A stretch of 64,000 bases of DNA from Augochlora pura. Taxonomy: Eukaryota; Arthropoda; Insecta; Hymenoptera; Halictidae. The DNA lies in the NCBI RefSeq assembly GCF_028453695.1, contig NC_135781.1, forward strand, positions 16,305,640 through 16,369,639, given 5' to 3'. Position numbers and translations under genes: made by a program. Shown here one piece after another: positions 26,309 to 38,745 of this stretch (position 1 is the first letter of the stretch; each line of letters opens with the position of its first letter). A model generated the notes under the pieces. The model saw only the letters and a program-made list of their open reading frames with translations. It ran no database searches and was not told the origin of the DNA.

Positions 26309-29300
26309 TGAGAAGGGTTGTTCCATCTTTTACAATCCGGCGGATTTATTGAATTTTATCCCCGATACTCGACCACCTCCCTTCTGACGTCTTCAATCAA
26401 ATGAAATGTATTCCTTTGAAATTATAAACGCGCGCTTGACTTCCCTCCGCGATGCCCAAGTACTAATTGTTGCTTGAATCCGTTGCTCGATCCTTCGGTA
26501 CTCGCGTTTTAATTGTACCATGGAGAACGGTTATCGTTTATCCTGTACTCTCAATTTGCTGTCTTATTTATTTTAAGCTTGAAATTTATGTAGACTCGAT
26601 AGAGAATTATCATTCAGACTATAAATCACAATAGAGCGTTTTTCGACGGGGAAATACGACTCTCGGAATAGCGATCATTCACCCATAGTGGTAAATTCAC
26701 GAAATAAAATGTAGGGTTACGCAGCTATTTTTATGAACATCGATGGCAAACCATGTGTTTCTAGTACTCAATGATATTTTATTTTCTTCGTTTCTCATTC
26801 AAATCGATAACATTCACTAGCTTAGAAATACCATCTCTGCTTGTGTAATATAAAAGTTGGAAGTATTAATAATTTTTGTTTCCTACTTTGGAAATTATTG
26901 TACCACGGATTATAATAAAAGATATTTTGTAAGCGTAACTTTTATGTATTTTGTTGGTGTAACTTCACTTTCCTTAGAACATAAATAAACTACCAATTTT
27001 CACTATTTTTATCACAGATTCTACACAACCGGTGATATAAATTATTACAAAACAGATTCTTCCATAAAACGGTTTCCAAGTAAATAAATTCTCACATTTT
27101 GAACGATTTCCGAGGGCGATCCGAATCCAGCCCTTCGCTTCGCAAGAAAAATGGTAAATCGAATGGTCCTTGAACGGTTCCGGCGTTCCTGCGTTTCATC
27201 GATAAGCATCATTCTCATCAAACGTCTTTCGATAAATCATTTATCAGATTTCACGGAACCGAAACGGCTGGCGATCGACGGAGCGAAGTGGCGGATAGCG
27301 ATGGCTCATAAAAGATTCAACGTTAATTACCGGAAATGGCCCGGCTGGAAATCCGGTTTTTATATCTCGGCCGAGCGCGATATATTTCTGAGTGGCGTCT
27401 CGGGCGGGAAACGAGCGAGAGAAGAAGAAATCTCTTCTCCTGGTTGGCTCGTCGTCGGCGCGGACGTCGGGCGTCGGACGTCGGGTCAGGACGCCGTGAC
27501 GTCTCGGCGGGCGTCGATGGTTAACTGGTAACTGGTACCGACGGCCGGCGTTGCTCAAAAACTGCCAAAAAGTCGAGGCAACGAGGGTCGACAGGTGGAA
27601 ACGCAGAATGCGGAGAGACGTGGGGAAATTCTGGTGGCGCGAGACGGGTCAGGCAACGATGCATTATTTAAATTTTAAAAGCATTTCGGAGTGCCGGCTT
27701 AATTCGCCGTCTAGTTAGCCGGTCACCCTCCGCCGTTACCCCTTTTATCGTGCATGGACGACAAACAACCGTCGAAGTCGGAAACAAAACATTCCGCTTA
27801 CTACACTTCATCGCGACGTTATGCGTGTCCTGTCCCTGGTGGTTTGGCTTTTAACCGCACTGTTGACCTGATCGTTGCCAGGATTATTCAGATTTCTCTA
27901 GGTTTATTATTTTATTGACGTTCATAGGAGAGAGAGAGGGATTGGTAGTTGCAATTTTGCTTTGGACTACGAATTCACAAAATTTATTACATTGGTAGTA
28001 ATTTTGATACCACCAAAGTGATTATCTGGATGATTATCTGGAATTATTTAGCCATAATTTATATTATAAAGATTTACTGTATAATAAAATACATAAGGTC
28101 CTGATAATTAATCCCACACTATTTTACACTACTTTAAAAAAGTAATAAGATCGTATATTTCATTTTTTTCTGGAATTTTCCATATATATAGATCAAACAG
28201 TTTCACTCAACAATATTTATCCTTGATCTTGTTTTCATAATCTTCCTTTCAACCAGGGGGTTCTTATTTATCCTTTTAAATAATACTAAGGACTTTATTA
28301 AAGAAATAAAAGAGAAAAATTCAAGATATTTTAGATACATTAAACAATCATAAACATTTAGTAGATACTTCTCAGTGCAGGAACATCTTCGAAGAACAAC
28401 ATGGAGATCCCTGTTTCCCAACATGTTTTCCATAAAATATACAAACTTTTAATTGCTAATTATATTAAATATATATAATAAACGTTTTTGTATGAAGAAG
28501 GAAGATTCGTCCAAATGTTCACGAAATCTTTTTAACGGTGAATGTGAAAAACCAATATGTGATACCTCATTTCCGGTTGACGTGTATTACACAGTGACAT
28601 GATGCAGCTTCGTCAATTTTAAATACATACTGCGAGCTCCGTACAATGCTAGAGTAAATCACTTAATTATTTCGATCGCAAAGTATTGGACGTTTTTCCT
28701 TCTTCACGCTGTCAATTCGTATCACCTAAAATTTCTTGGCAATCTTGATAATCTACCCTACCATGACATTCGTCGAAATATAATCCCTCGATAATACTCG
28801 TGCTGACATATACTGAAACACAAAGCAACGTATCATGATAGCCTCTATCCCAACTAAAACGCCCGTGACACGTTTCACTGGATTTTCCGCGAAGTGTTAT
28901 CGTATTTTCGCTCTGTTTAAAATAAAAGTATGCAAAAAACAGCGTGATATTTTGAAACGACAATCTAAAAAGTGCATCGACCTGTTACGATTGCAATATA
29001 GCTCTACGAAACAGGATCCGTATCCGAAAAGATACAAGATAAAAATAAAATGAAAAATCATTTACCCTTTGAAAGGGTTCACCGTGCAATATGAAATATT
29101 AATCACCTAGAAACGTGACACGCTGAAAAGCGATAGTATCTAATTACGATTAAGAAGCTCCAAAAATTCAACCCCAAAACCGGCCCCGAAATCTAAACAG
29201 ACCACTCAGAGAAATGAAGATTCTCCAGACCGTCGTTCCGAGATGGATTTTCCGGTATTTTCCGTGGGCTTTCAATAAATTGCGCTTCCGTCTGTCGGTG

Positions 29301-32300
29301 AGAGATGTTGAAAAATATGTTTTTTTTTGTTCTCCACTACCAGGATAAAACTATATCCTACGCGCAGAAGCTTCGTCGCGCCGGCAGTCCATATTTATAT
29401 AGTCAAAGCTGGTTGACAGATCGACGTTCGGTCGCGACTCGTTCGCCTTGTGCCGATGAATATTTCAGTCACTCCTGGCTTCAGCTGTCAGTCCGCGGGA
29501 CAAGATGCGCGAGAAAGAGAGAAACGGCTGGATAAGGGGTGGCTGGAAGGGTGGATCGGATGGATCTATGTATAGAGACGTATGGCCTGGCGAACTTTCG
29601 ACCTGCAATGACCCGGGCTGGATGCAGACGTGTTCCTGAGTTTTCCACCTTTCGCTATGAACCCACCCCGCTTATCCCTCTCGCGCCTGCAACAACCTAA
29701 TGATCAGTCTAATCCAGGATACCAGACGATTGTCTATGAATAACAGGAAGTTACATATTTATAAACGTGCGACCCGGATCGAATAACGCTTCCGCGCGGT
29801 CCGGCGCAGCCTCATGCAGATACATTTTTCGGCACAGTTTAATTAAGTAAAAACTATTGAACGTACCGTAATGGATTGCAGGAACTACACACTAAAAGAT
29901 GGAAATCAAAACTTACATAGCATTTAAAAACTTGAGGAGTTCGGATGGGTAGCAAAATTTTATAAAAAATATAACTGTATCAACATTTTCATGCTTTCAA
30001 TATGATAGTGAACAAAAGTCGAGCATAGTGATAGAAGCTAACAAGTTAATTTCTCTTCTTCCGCCAATAAATTCTTAAATTAAGATACTTCCTTAAATAA
30101 ACAAATCTGCTGCGATGAGCAACAATATTGTCAACTGCATAATTATAATAATTTTCTGGTTGCAAAAGTAACATCTTTAGTGCATAAAGATTCAAGGTGA
30201 GTTTCGCAACTCGTTTCCGAATGTTCTTAAATTTGTAAATGTTGTTTGAAATGGAATCGATAATTTACGAGTAATTCGATGTCGTCACGTCAGGAAACTC
30301 GACGATAGTATGTGTAAATGTTTAAAAACGATCAATTTTGATCAGTATATTTTAATAATTTAATACTTATTCAATATTCATAATTACTATTTTGGTTATT
30401 GAATGGAACTATGAATAATGTTCCCTATTTTCAGCTTTCAGTTCGAGTCTATTGAATTAATTTATCAACGTTGTTATCAATAACCAACTAAACGAATTAG
30501 TTTCAAAAAGATAAAGAAATAAACATCTATGCAAAAAGTAATTAATAGCTGACATAGCATTTTACAAGTATAAGTTTAATAACAGATTAAAGAAAGTACG
30601 ATTATCAGAAGAACAAGTTACTTTTTCCAATTAACGTGTAAGAATCATACCAAATCGCATAATCGAGAATACAATGTCGGTTAATACTACTTAATGAGAC
30701 GATGTATATGCGATTTATCCGCCGTGCATCTACGATGATATCAACAGGATTATAAACATAATTGGGCGTCTGCTAGCTTTCAGATTGTATCAGTGATAAT
30801 TAGTAAAAAACATGTGTCTATTAATAACATTAAACGATGTAAAATAAATATTAACATGGAAGATAGGTGAGATAAAGAAAATTTAATAATTCTATGAATA
30901 ATTGAATGTAGAAGAGCGGAAGTGTACCAGGTATATCGGTTGATCGGTAACGGAAGCAAATAGTTTTTTCAATCTGCTTTCTCTATTTACCTTTGATTGC
31001 CCTGAGAATTTTTTAACCTTCTTATCCTTTTAACCACGCTTTCATGTAATTATTGTATAATGACGAAGATGGTCCAATGCACTTCATTTCAAAAACAAAG
31101 TGTCGATTAAGATAATCTTTTACAATTTTTAATTTTTGACGCTAGGGTTTTCAATATCTACCGATAAACTTTCTAACCACTGTACTTCATTTAAAATGAG
31201 CTCAACAATTTTCTTTTATATAATAATCACATAACGATGTTACGAATGAAATTGCTGTTACCATCGAAAAATTTGTTAAAATATAATTACCAAATACCGA
31301 TATGCGAAATGCAATGAAGCGTGTAAATTTCACGGTTGAAACTCGTATATTTTTGATTGACTTTTTCTAAGTGTCCACAAAGTGAATTGAATCAGGGATA
31401 ACTGCGCACGTCAACCGACGTCCATCAGTGAATATTCATGGACCGCACGGGAATCGAATTTCCGTAAGTAGTTTTCCGTAATACCTGTTGTGGTTTCCAA
31501 AGGAAACGTTCGGTTTCCCAATCGTCAACCGTTCAATAATTCAATATTTCCTCCCACTGTTTGATCCACCGATTACAATTGTATTTAATCATCGTCTAAA
31601 ATAAACTAAATAACGTGGAATAGTTTACATCTTCCCCGAGTCGATAAGGAACTTCTTCGCTATCTTTTCTTCGAAGTCAAATACGCGATAAATGTAGATA
31701 AAAGCAATAGCGTTGATACCGTGGAGTATGAAACACCTTATCTACGTTCCGAAATTAGCTTTCACTTTATTAGTCTTTATTATACGAGCGAATTAAATAA
31801 TAATTGTTCGCTATACTTATGTCTTTATTAACAATATGCAGTCCTGCGTTGAGTATTTACGATTAAACACCGATTTTACTCCATTTTCTACTGTGCTCAT
31901 TCATAAGTTCATTTTAATTAAACAATAAACCTGCGTGTATTAAGACAGGAAACAAATACCATAAAACAAGGGTAACAAGCCTAGCAGTTTATGGAAATTC
32001 TAATTTTTATGTGAAGTCGTAAATTACTTCCACTTTAGACATTTTTACAAACCCCAGATTACTCGGTTGTTTATATCTCATTAATAATTAGATATGCAGA
32101 TACCACGATTGTTCTTTTAATTTATATGCATTTCCGCAAATAATTGTTCAAGACGGTAAACTCTGCTACTGCATATTCAATTCATTTAAATGTATCAATG
32201 TAGAAATTGTCTGTCCACTACGAAATAGATTATCGCTAGCTGTAATAAATTTATGCGATTTAAGTATAATTAAATTTTGTCCACGGTTCCATAGGAATTA

Positions 32301-33427
32301 AATGAGGACAGCGAAATAAATTGAATCGCGAAAGAGCTCCTTTTATCAGGAACGCTCTTTCAGTTGACGGTTCGATAAAATGCGAAACGATGACGTTATA
32401 TACCGTTGCATCGCGTGTTCAAATTCGTTACATCGTTATAAACGTTGAAATATATACAACTACATAGTTGTTGCTGTAGCCACACCGCGCCGCCCACCCC
32501 CGGCTCCATGCAACTCGTTTGTTGTTACATTTCGCTAAAGTTAAAAACTTTGTAAACTGTTCAACAAAATTGACATTTTGTATCAGGAGGCCACGAGCTT
32601 GTAAGAGGTGTTCTTTATTTTGCGCAAAAACATAGTTCACGAACGCGCGATTTTTGCCTTTCACTCGCGAATTCAAACGGCGACGATCATTTTCCGCATT
32701 CTTGGATTATCTAATCATTATAATCAATATTTTCGCGAATTGAACATTCCTGGAACCATTCATTTTACTGCTGTTAATGATTCAGTGGAACATCTCGTTC
32801 TCTCGAGGTCAAAAATTAGTCATTGGAGGAAATATCGTTTTCCGAGTAAGGGAATAATATTTTGAATTACATTTTAAATTTTTACCTTATTTACATATTG
32901 CTGCATAGATAACAATATTCTGTGAATTTTTATACTAAAGAAAATGTATTATTACATAAACTTGTAAATTGAAACTGTTGTGCATTGGTTTTCATACAAC
33001 GCCATTTTGTTTTACCTACTTTTAACGAATATTCATGGCGCAAAATATAAAAATATGTTTATATGTTGATTAATTTTGAATTTCTCATACAGGAGGTATA
33101 TTATTAGAACAAATAGAAGAATTGAAGAATAAAGTGTGCGAATCGTTTGATATTGAATATGTGTATAAAAATATAATCTATTTTCAACATAAATCTTGCA
33201 TTAAATAAATACTGAGCATTTACATTTTAAAATATGTTATAGATATAAATCAATCAAATATGAAATTGATAATTAACTTTCTAAATGTAATTGTGATTAA
33301 ATTATTCTTATTAAATATCAAGAATGATAAGATACGCAAAACACTAGTTTGACATTACCCACGTGCACAACCACGTGGTTATTCAGCTGAAATAAGTACA
33401 TACCATCTAAAAGTATCAACGTTTGAA
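26307..33427. other. Gene-free DNA upstream of Thumpd3
   Basis: CpG-rich islands at about 27,100-27,850 (with a short GGACGTCGGG-type repeat at 27,461-27,503) and 29,180-29,830. The latter contains a TATTTATATAG box near 29,391 that could be a core promoter, but no exon follows that I can recognise. 29,850-33,350 is AT-rich. Open frames here have no family resemblance. Confidence 0.55.
33360..33389 (+). promoter_or_regulatory. Paired CACGTG E-boxes upstream of Thumpd3
   Basis: CACGTG occurs at 33,360-33,365 and again at 33,372-33,377, the second inside the palindrome ACCACGTGGT. A CAGCTG follows at 33,384-33,389. They lie 39-68 bp before the Thumpd3 ATG, so in the proximal promoter or 5' UTR. 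CACGTG is the Myc/Max-class site, and many insect ribosome-biogenesis and RNA-modification genes are Myc targets. Actual use here is inference. Confidence 0.5.
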
Positions 33428-35214
33428 ATGGACGCAAATAATGAGACTGATGTGCAAAGATTGTTCACAGAATCATTACAAAATGATAATGTCTTTACAG
33501 TATCAACGACTGTGGATACAGGTAAATATAATATTTTTGCTTTAATATTTAAACACATGGTCCTTCAAAGTAACCTCTATTATGTTTCATTTTCAGGATT
33601 CGAGTGGCAGGCAGTAGACGAATGCAAAGAAAAATTGAATAAAGATATCAAAATCGTTAAAGAGCGTGGAAAAATTTTCTTTAATATATATCAGGATCAA
33701 TTTGCACAAGTACTTACCTTTTTCTCATTCAGCAATATTTAATCTTTAAAAAAATACTGTATACTATATTTCAAATATTTGTTATCCTAATATCAAATTG
33801 ATAATTATAGGTCCAGGAGTTGAGATCAATAGACAATATATTTATAGTTGCAGATGTAAGGAAGTTTAAGTTCAATGAATCTGATAAAGAGACTGATCTT
33901 CAATTACTTAAAAATTCTGTGCATAATGATATGAAATTAGAAAAAGGTTTGAATGCTTGGAAATGTGTAACTGGATTTCAAGGAAAAATATATCCAACTC
34001 TTGAAGATTACAATATGGCAGAAAAAGCTCGTAAACTCTCAAATACACTTGACACAGTCGCAACAAATAGAGGTAGAAAAAGAGGTCAAGACCCATCAGA
34101 AACTAAAACAGATGAAATTTTAAGATACAGGGTAACATGTGAAAGAACTGGTAAACACACATTTGAATCAGGAGATGCTGCGAGAACTATTGGAGGAGAA
34201 TTACAGGATAAATACTGTTGGCTAGTAGATTTGTCTACATTTTACTTGGAAATACTTTGCAAATTGACTTATGGTAAGTCAATATAACCACAAGATCAGT
34301 TTTATGGCAGGATGTAATAAATATATTAATTGTAGATGAACTTGTAACACATTTACGTGTTACTCATGAATCAAAACATCGTAGAAATATAATATTTTTT
34401 GGACCAACTACTCTTAGAGCAACTGTATGTTATAATTTATTACAGTTAGCTCAACCTAAACTGGGTGAAATAATAGTTGACCCAATGTGTGGTGGAGGTT
34501 CTATCCCAATAGAGGTTGATAAAAAGATTTAAACAATTTGTATTTATCTCTATATATTCATTATAATATTAAAACATTTTGGTACTAAATATTTTAGGCG
34601 ACGTTAGTCTACTCTCAATCGTATGTTATTGGTGGTGACAATCATATAAAAGCAGTAACTAGGACAAAATCTAACATTGATGCATCAGCCTCAGAGTGTA
34701 AAATTGATTTAATATCTTGGAATGCATCACATTTACCACTTAAAGACTCATATGTTGATATTGTCGTTTCAGACATGGTAATTATATTCTATATTTAAAA
34801 GATCTCATTTATACATTATTTGTTTAGTTCATTAGTATTTGTTACAGCCATTTGGAAAACGAAGTGGCCGCATGGTAGATAACAGAATACTGTATAAACA
34901 ATTTTTAATAGAATTAGGACGAATCCTGAAAAGATCAACAGGTAGAGCAGTTTTACTTACTTACGACAGACGCAGCTTTAATATGGTATGTTCTAGAGTT
35001 AAAGGAAATAAAATCTATGTAAAAAGTTATGTTAACACTTCTTTTGCAGGCCTTACAAACTGCTGGTGATCTGTTTTGGGTATCAAAAATGTTAGGCGTA
35101 AATATAGGTGGTCTACATGCTGCTGTTTATGTCATGAAAAGGACTGATGTACTTCCCGAGTTATATAAACCCAAAACTAGTAAGCCTATTAAATTCACAA
35201 ACAGTGGAACATAG
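33428..35214 (+). CDS. Thumpd3: THUMP domain-containing protein 3, tRNA (guanine-N2-)-methyltransferase
   Basis: Seven exons: 33428-33521, 33597-33709, 33811-34273, 34336-34514, 34598-34777, 34848-34985 and 35050-35214. All junctions are GT-AG and in phase; the product is about 443 aa. The family methylates guanine N2 in tRNA, with TRMT112 as activator. A THUMP region at roughly residues 170-230 contains RVTCERTGKHTF and DAARTIGGELQDKY. The linker SKHRRN..FGPTTLRAT is a family signature. The Rossmann methyltransferase has SAM motif DPMCGGG (272-278) and catalytic DMPF (342-345) followed by GKRSGR. The C-terminal GGLHAAVYVMKRT matches the family. The start is the first ATG, just downstream of two E-boxes. 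Human THUMPD3 is longer (507 aa), mostly N-terminally. The middle G of the SAM motif replaces the usual T (CGTG), so check it, but no residue appears lost. It is convergent with Rpf1. Confidence 0.95.
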
Positions 35215-35303
35215 GGGTTTGTACATGCTGCTATTAAAGTATATGTATATAAATTATATACAAGCATTTAATATTTTTGTTACAAAAGTTCGTAAGAGTT
35301 TAT

Positions 35304-35309
35304 AATAAA
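35304..35309 (+). terminator. Poly(A) signal of Thumpd3
   Basis: AATAAA lies 90 bp after the stop codon of Thumpd3 on the plus strand. It sits only 29 bp from the opposing Rpf1 signal, so the two 3' ends probably overlap or abut. Confidence 0.65.
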
Positions 35310-35337
35310 TCGAAATTTTTATATTTCTTATAAAAAC

Positions 35338-35343
35338 TTTATT
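35338..35343 (-). terminator. Poly(A) signal of Rpf1
   Basis: TTTATT on the plus strand is AATAAA on the minus strand, 60 bp beyond the Rpf1 stop codon. Cleavage 10-30 bp further on would fall near or inside the Thumpd3 3' UTR. Confidence 0.65.
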
Positions 35344-35402
35344 GACATTATTAAGACAATAAAGCGCACTTCCTTAGACATATTTATATTAAATAATGGA
35401 GC

Positions 35403-36665
35403 TCATAAGAAGAATTTTCTTCTACTTGTTTCCATATCATGTCTTCGGCCTTGTATAAGCCATTCATATTCTCCATATTTGGTATCAAAGGTTCCATGTT
35501 GCAAATATCTGAGTTTTAAGGTAAATCTTGGTCCTAACTCTCTCAATCTAGGTTTTCCTTTTTGTAAATCAAATTGATACCTAAAACATGTGTACAAATT
35601 GGATTCTTTGATCTTTATGATAATAGAAAATGATCAATAATTATGCTTATTGGTTTAAATATTTTCATAAAGAATAAATCTTACCTATGATGTCTGAAAA
35701 ATATATAATCCCTCTGATTATGAAATGTGACAACCCTTCTCCCTTTAAACTGAGGTTCAAAATGAAATAGTGCTCCTAACATTCTACCAATTGTATAACC
35801 CAAGCGGGTAGTAAAATTATTTAAAATAACTTCTGGTCTATGTCGTGTAATTTCTTTGTGACTACGTTTCAATTCTGGAGTTATTTTGACATTGCTAAGT
35901 TTGAAGTATGCTGTTGGCCCATCTGGTAAATGAATGACTAACATACCATCTAAGTAACTGGATAAAGAAAATTACACACTTATGTAGGTAGTGAAGCTGT
36001 TCGAATATTAACATAACACAAGTTGGGTATTACTTGACTGGAATAATTGATCTGTACTTAGGATAACAATTTAAATATGCAAAAAGGATACTTGGTTTGC
36101 ACTGATCTTCATTAATAACAATAATATCAGTGAAATCCTTGGCAATAGCACTCTTTACCATTTTTTTAACTCCAGATCTATTTCTATATAAAGAAGTAGA
36201 GTTTGGTATAATTCTTGTCATTTCTCTACCAAAAATTCTAGTCTTTCTTGTTGGGTTGTCGCAATAAGTAATCAACACTTTGGGCTCGTATAAGTGTTTA
36301 TAATAAGATGAAAATTCGTCATGTTCAAAATCGATTTTGAGTTCTTCGTTTCCTTCATCATCAAGATCTCCAGTAATAATGGTCTCATCTTTCTCCCTCA
36401 AACTTTCAATAGTGTGCGGTACTTGTTTTGGTGCTCCTTCTTGAATTCGCTTTTTCTTAGCTTCTTTCTTAGCTTTAATTTTTTCTTTTAACAATTTTTG
36501 ACATTTTTTATATCGTACTGCTTTACATTTTATATGATTAAAGTTGCTGTCAGATGGCAAACTAACCTCTGCCGTCTGAGTGGTACCCGATGTACTCGGA
36601 GTTGCTTCATTGTCTTCTGCGTGCAAACGGCTCAAAGGATTTACCTTTAAGTTTTTCAACTTCAT
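35403..36665 (-). CDS. Rpf1: Ribosome production factor 1, Brix-domain protein
   Basis: Three exons on the minus strand: 36092-36665, 35685-35949 and 35403-35580, giving about 338 aa (the human protein is 349). RPF1 is a nucleolar factor needed for 60S subunit assembly and binds pre-rRNA through its Brix fold. Residues 50-75 are a lysine-rich helix. The Brix domain covers about 128-320 and contains LITYCDNP, DFTDIIVINED, the invariant LPDGPTAYFK, NNFTTRLG..IGRM, TFHNQRDYIFFRHHRY and ELGPRFTLKLR. The C terminus ends YGEYEW...DTSRRKF-like, as in other RPF1 proteins. The start is the first ATG (AAAATG). Intron 2 is an ordinary 104-nt GT-AG intron; intron 1 is U12-type, described separately. Next to the divergent upstream side is a CpG-rich stretch with an E-box. 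Confidence 0.96.
35950..36091 (-). other. U12-type (minor spliceosome) intron of Rpf1
   Basis: The 142-nt intron begins GTATCCTTTTT, which matches the U12 donor consensus RTATCCTTT exactly. Near the 3' end, TTCTTTATC (35,961-35,969) matches the U12 branch consensus TTCCTTAAC at 7 of 9 bases, with the branch A 13 nt before the terminal AG. Splicing to that AG gives ...NEDQCKP-NGMLVIHLPDGP, which matches RPF1 proteins. Using the earlier CAG instead gives an in-frame TAG within three codons. Confidence 0.88.
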
Positions 36666-37385
36666 TTTAGCACACTTTGAAAATCAATACGTATTTAAAA
36701 TTATACTTTCATGTCATGTGCAAGCCCTATGCACTACACGTGATTGTAACGTTATAAGTTTTCATGCGCATTCAACTTCGCGCAACTGATTTAGAAAGAG
36801 AGCAGGAGATGATCGAGAGAGATAGAACGAAAGCAGCAGGCTCTATGCGTAAATGTCCACACGGACGAGAACCTAGGCTGCCTCACTTATCCGTGTTGCG
36901 GTCTCACACTTTTGGCGCATCCGTTTGCCTGGTGTTCCATCTGAAACACTGGGCGCGATATTCAACTTGTACTTTCTAACATGTTCAACCATAATACATA
37001 TCACCATATTCTTATTAAGGAGCACAATTAAATTCATATAAATTGAAACGTTGCATAATAATATCATTTATGATAAGACAAGAGTAAGAAGAAACAAATA
37101 CATAAATCCACACACTTCATTTAAAAAGCGTACAATACATTTTCTGCAATCTTATACTCTGCTTTACAATACTAAAAAGGATTTTCTAATTTACAACTAT
37201 TAGTTTGGTATTACACAAAATATATTACAATTGGCTTTCGCCATGCCTCACCACGAGGAAATTACTGCTGTAAAGATTCGACGGGGATTCAGAACGAAAT
37301 TGATAGACGTTATGGTTCTCTTCCTTACAACGACGATTCTTAGTTAGACACACGCAATTATTAACTAGGACGTTCGCACGAATAT
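36666..37385. promoter_or_regulatory. Rpf1 upstream region, with E-box
   Basis: Upstream of the minus-strand Rpf1 gene. CACGTG is at 36,737-36,742, 72 bp before the ATG. 36,770-36,970 is CpG-richer and contains no supported exon; a 64-codon minus frame there (36,873-37,067) has no recognisable family. The rest is AT-rich. Confidence 0.5.
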
Positions 37386-37498
37386 GTCGCGTTATTTATT
37401 AAGGTGCTGCGTTATTTATTGACGCATTGCGTTAAATATTAAGGCGTGGTGATACATATTAAGACGTTATTTATTAAGGCATTAGTAAATAAATAAAA
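37386..37498 (+). repeat. Minisatellite with 20-bp period
   Basis: About five to six imperfect units of the form G-C-x-x-x-GCGTTATTTATTAAG follow each other, for example GTGCTGCGTTATTTATTGAC then GCATTGCGTTAAATATTAAG then GCGTGGTGATACATATTAAG. One unit is shortened to 15 bp. Seen directly. Confidence 0.85.
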
Positions 37499-38745
37499 CT
37501 TGTTGTTGTAAGAAAGGGTGTCATAACGAATTCTGGTTTTGTTCTGACTTCCTTGTCGAGTCTCCAGTCACAGTATCCTCCACGTAGTGAGACTCGGACA
37601 ATCGAAGTAATTTTCAATTTCCAATCAGTTGTGTATCGGAAGAAACTTCGATCGTTCTATAACTAATTCGAAATCGATAATTACAAAGAACTTATTGGCT
37701 GTAAGGTAGTGTTGGTGTAAAATGGACCTTTTAAATAATAAATAGACGCAAAACTAGACTTCGTAAATATGTTTTCGAGAATCTTATGAGGAAACAGATT
37801 TTATTACTTGAAGCTTCTTAACATTTGAATTTGGCGCCGCGTGCTTCTGATGCAGCGCCGACCGAATGAATGCGCGAAAAGAGTAAGACCACAAGACTGT
37901 AGAGTGAGACAAGCTACATAGTTCGTCGGTGTGACTTGTACCACATGTAATTCTGCTGATTTTATGTTGCTTACTCATTCGTTATTTTTCCTCTTTTTCT
38001 TTGACTATGACGACAGAACTGTTCCACCAGTAAATCATCAACAAATCAGAGCAAAGAAAATTTCTATACTAACCCTCGTTAACGGATCGAGCTGTGGCCT
38101 GAAACTGTGCAGGAGTAGAACCCATTACTGTAAACCTCATAATTATCACCTGTTGATGACTCTGGTAAAAAGTTTTAACTGTTTGCGTCTACATACATGT
38201 AGTTATAAGAGTAGTAACAATTTAGGCATTTTAAAGCGTGGGACTTAATAATTGTTAAGAATTAAACGTTTTTTACTCAATTTTATACTTAAACTTCTGT
38301 AGTACAAGAGATTCAAATGTAGCTTATTGATTCTTCTGTTTGTTTTTCTTTTTGGAATGCCTGCACACGACTTGGCAGGGTAAAAATACAGTAAATGACA
38401 ACAAGGATGATTTGAAATTTTATAAAAACTCATTTTAATTAAAATATATTTGTTTATATAGATCTGTACACGTGTGAAATTTTACACACAATATTTCTAG
38501 TGTAGTAAGCTTAATAACTTTTTACAGTTCCATATACTTTATGTACACTTAGGAGTAGCCAATGAAGATAATAATTTATACATAAAACCCAACATTACTT
38601 CTAACTGTACAGCTTATAAGTAAACTAAAAGTAGTTTTGATCCTTATGCAAGGATTAGATGTCATAGTTCAATATTATTATATGTATATGTATAATAATG
38701 TAGGAATGACGATGTCTCTCAAATGTTTTTCCATCCCTAATATTT
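37499..38745. other. Spacer between Rpf1 upstream region and Bet1 3' end
   Basis: No supported gene. A plus frame at 37,931-38,248 lacks any family resemblance. A small hairpin-forming segment, GGCGC...GCGCC, lies at about 37,832-37,859. The part nearest 38,745 is probably the Bet1 3' UTR (minus strand); no clean AATAAA is close to its stop codon. Confidence 0.5.

Noticed and set aside
1..33400. Possible conserved microRNA hairpins
   Set aside because: I looked by eye for well-known insect microRNA sequences such as let-7, bantam, miR-1, miR-8 and miR-124 and saw none. A structural scan could not be run.
36873..37067. 64-codon minus frame upstream of Rpf1
   Set aside because: It briefly looked like a separate gene end, but it has no recognisable domain and no matching neighbouring exon.
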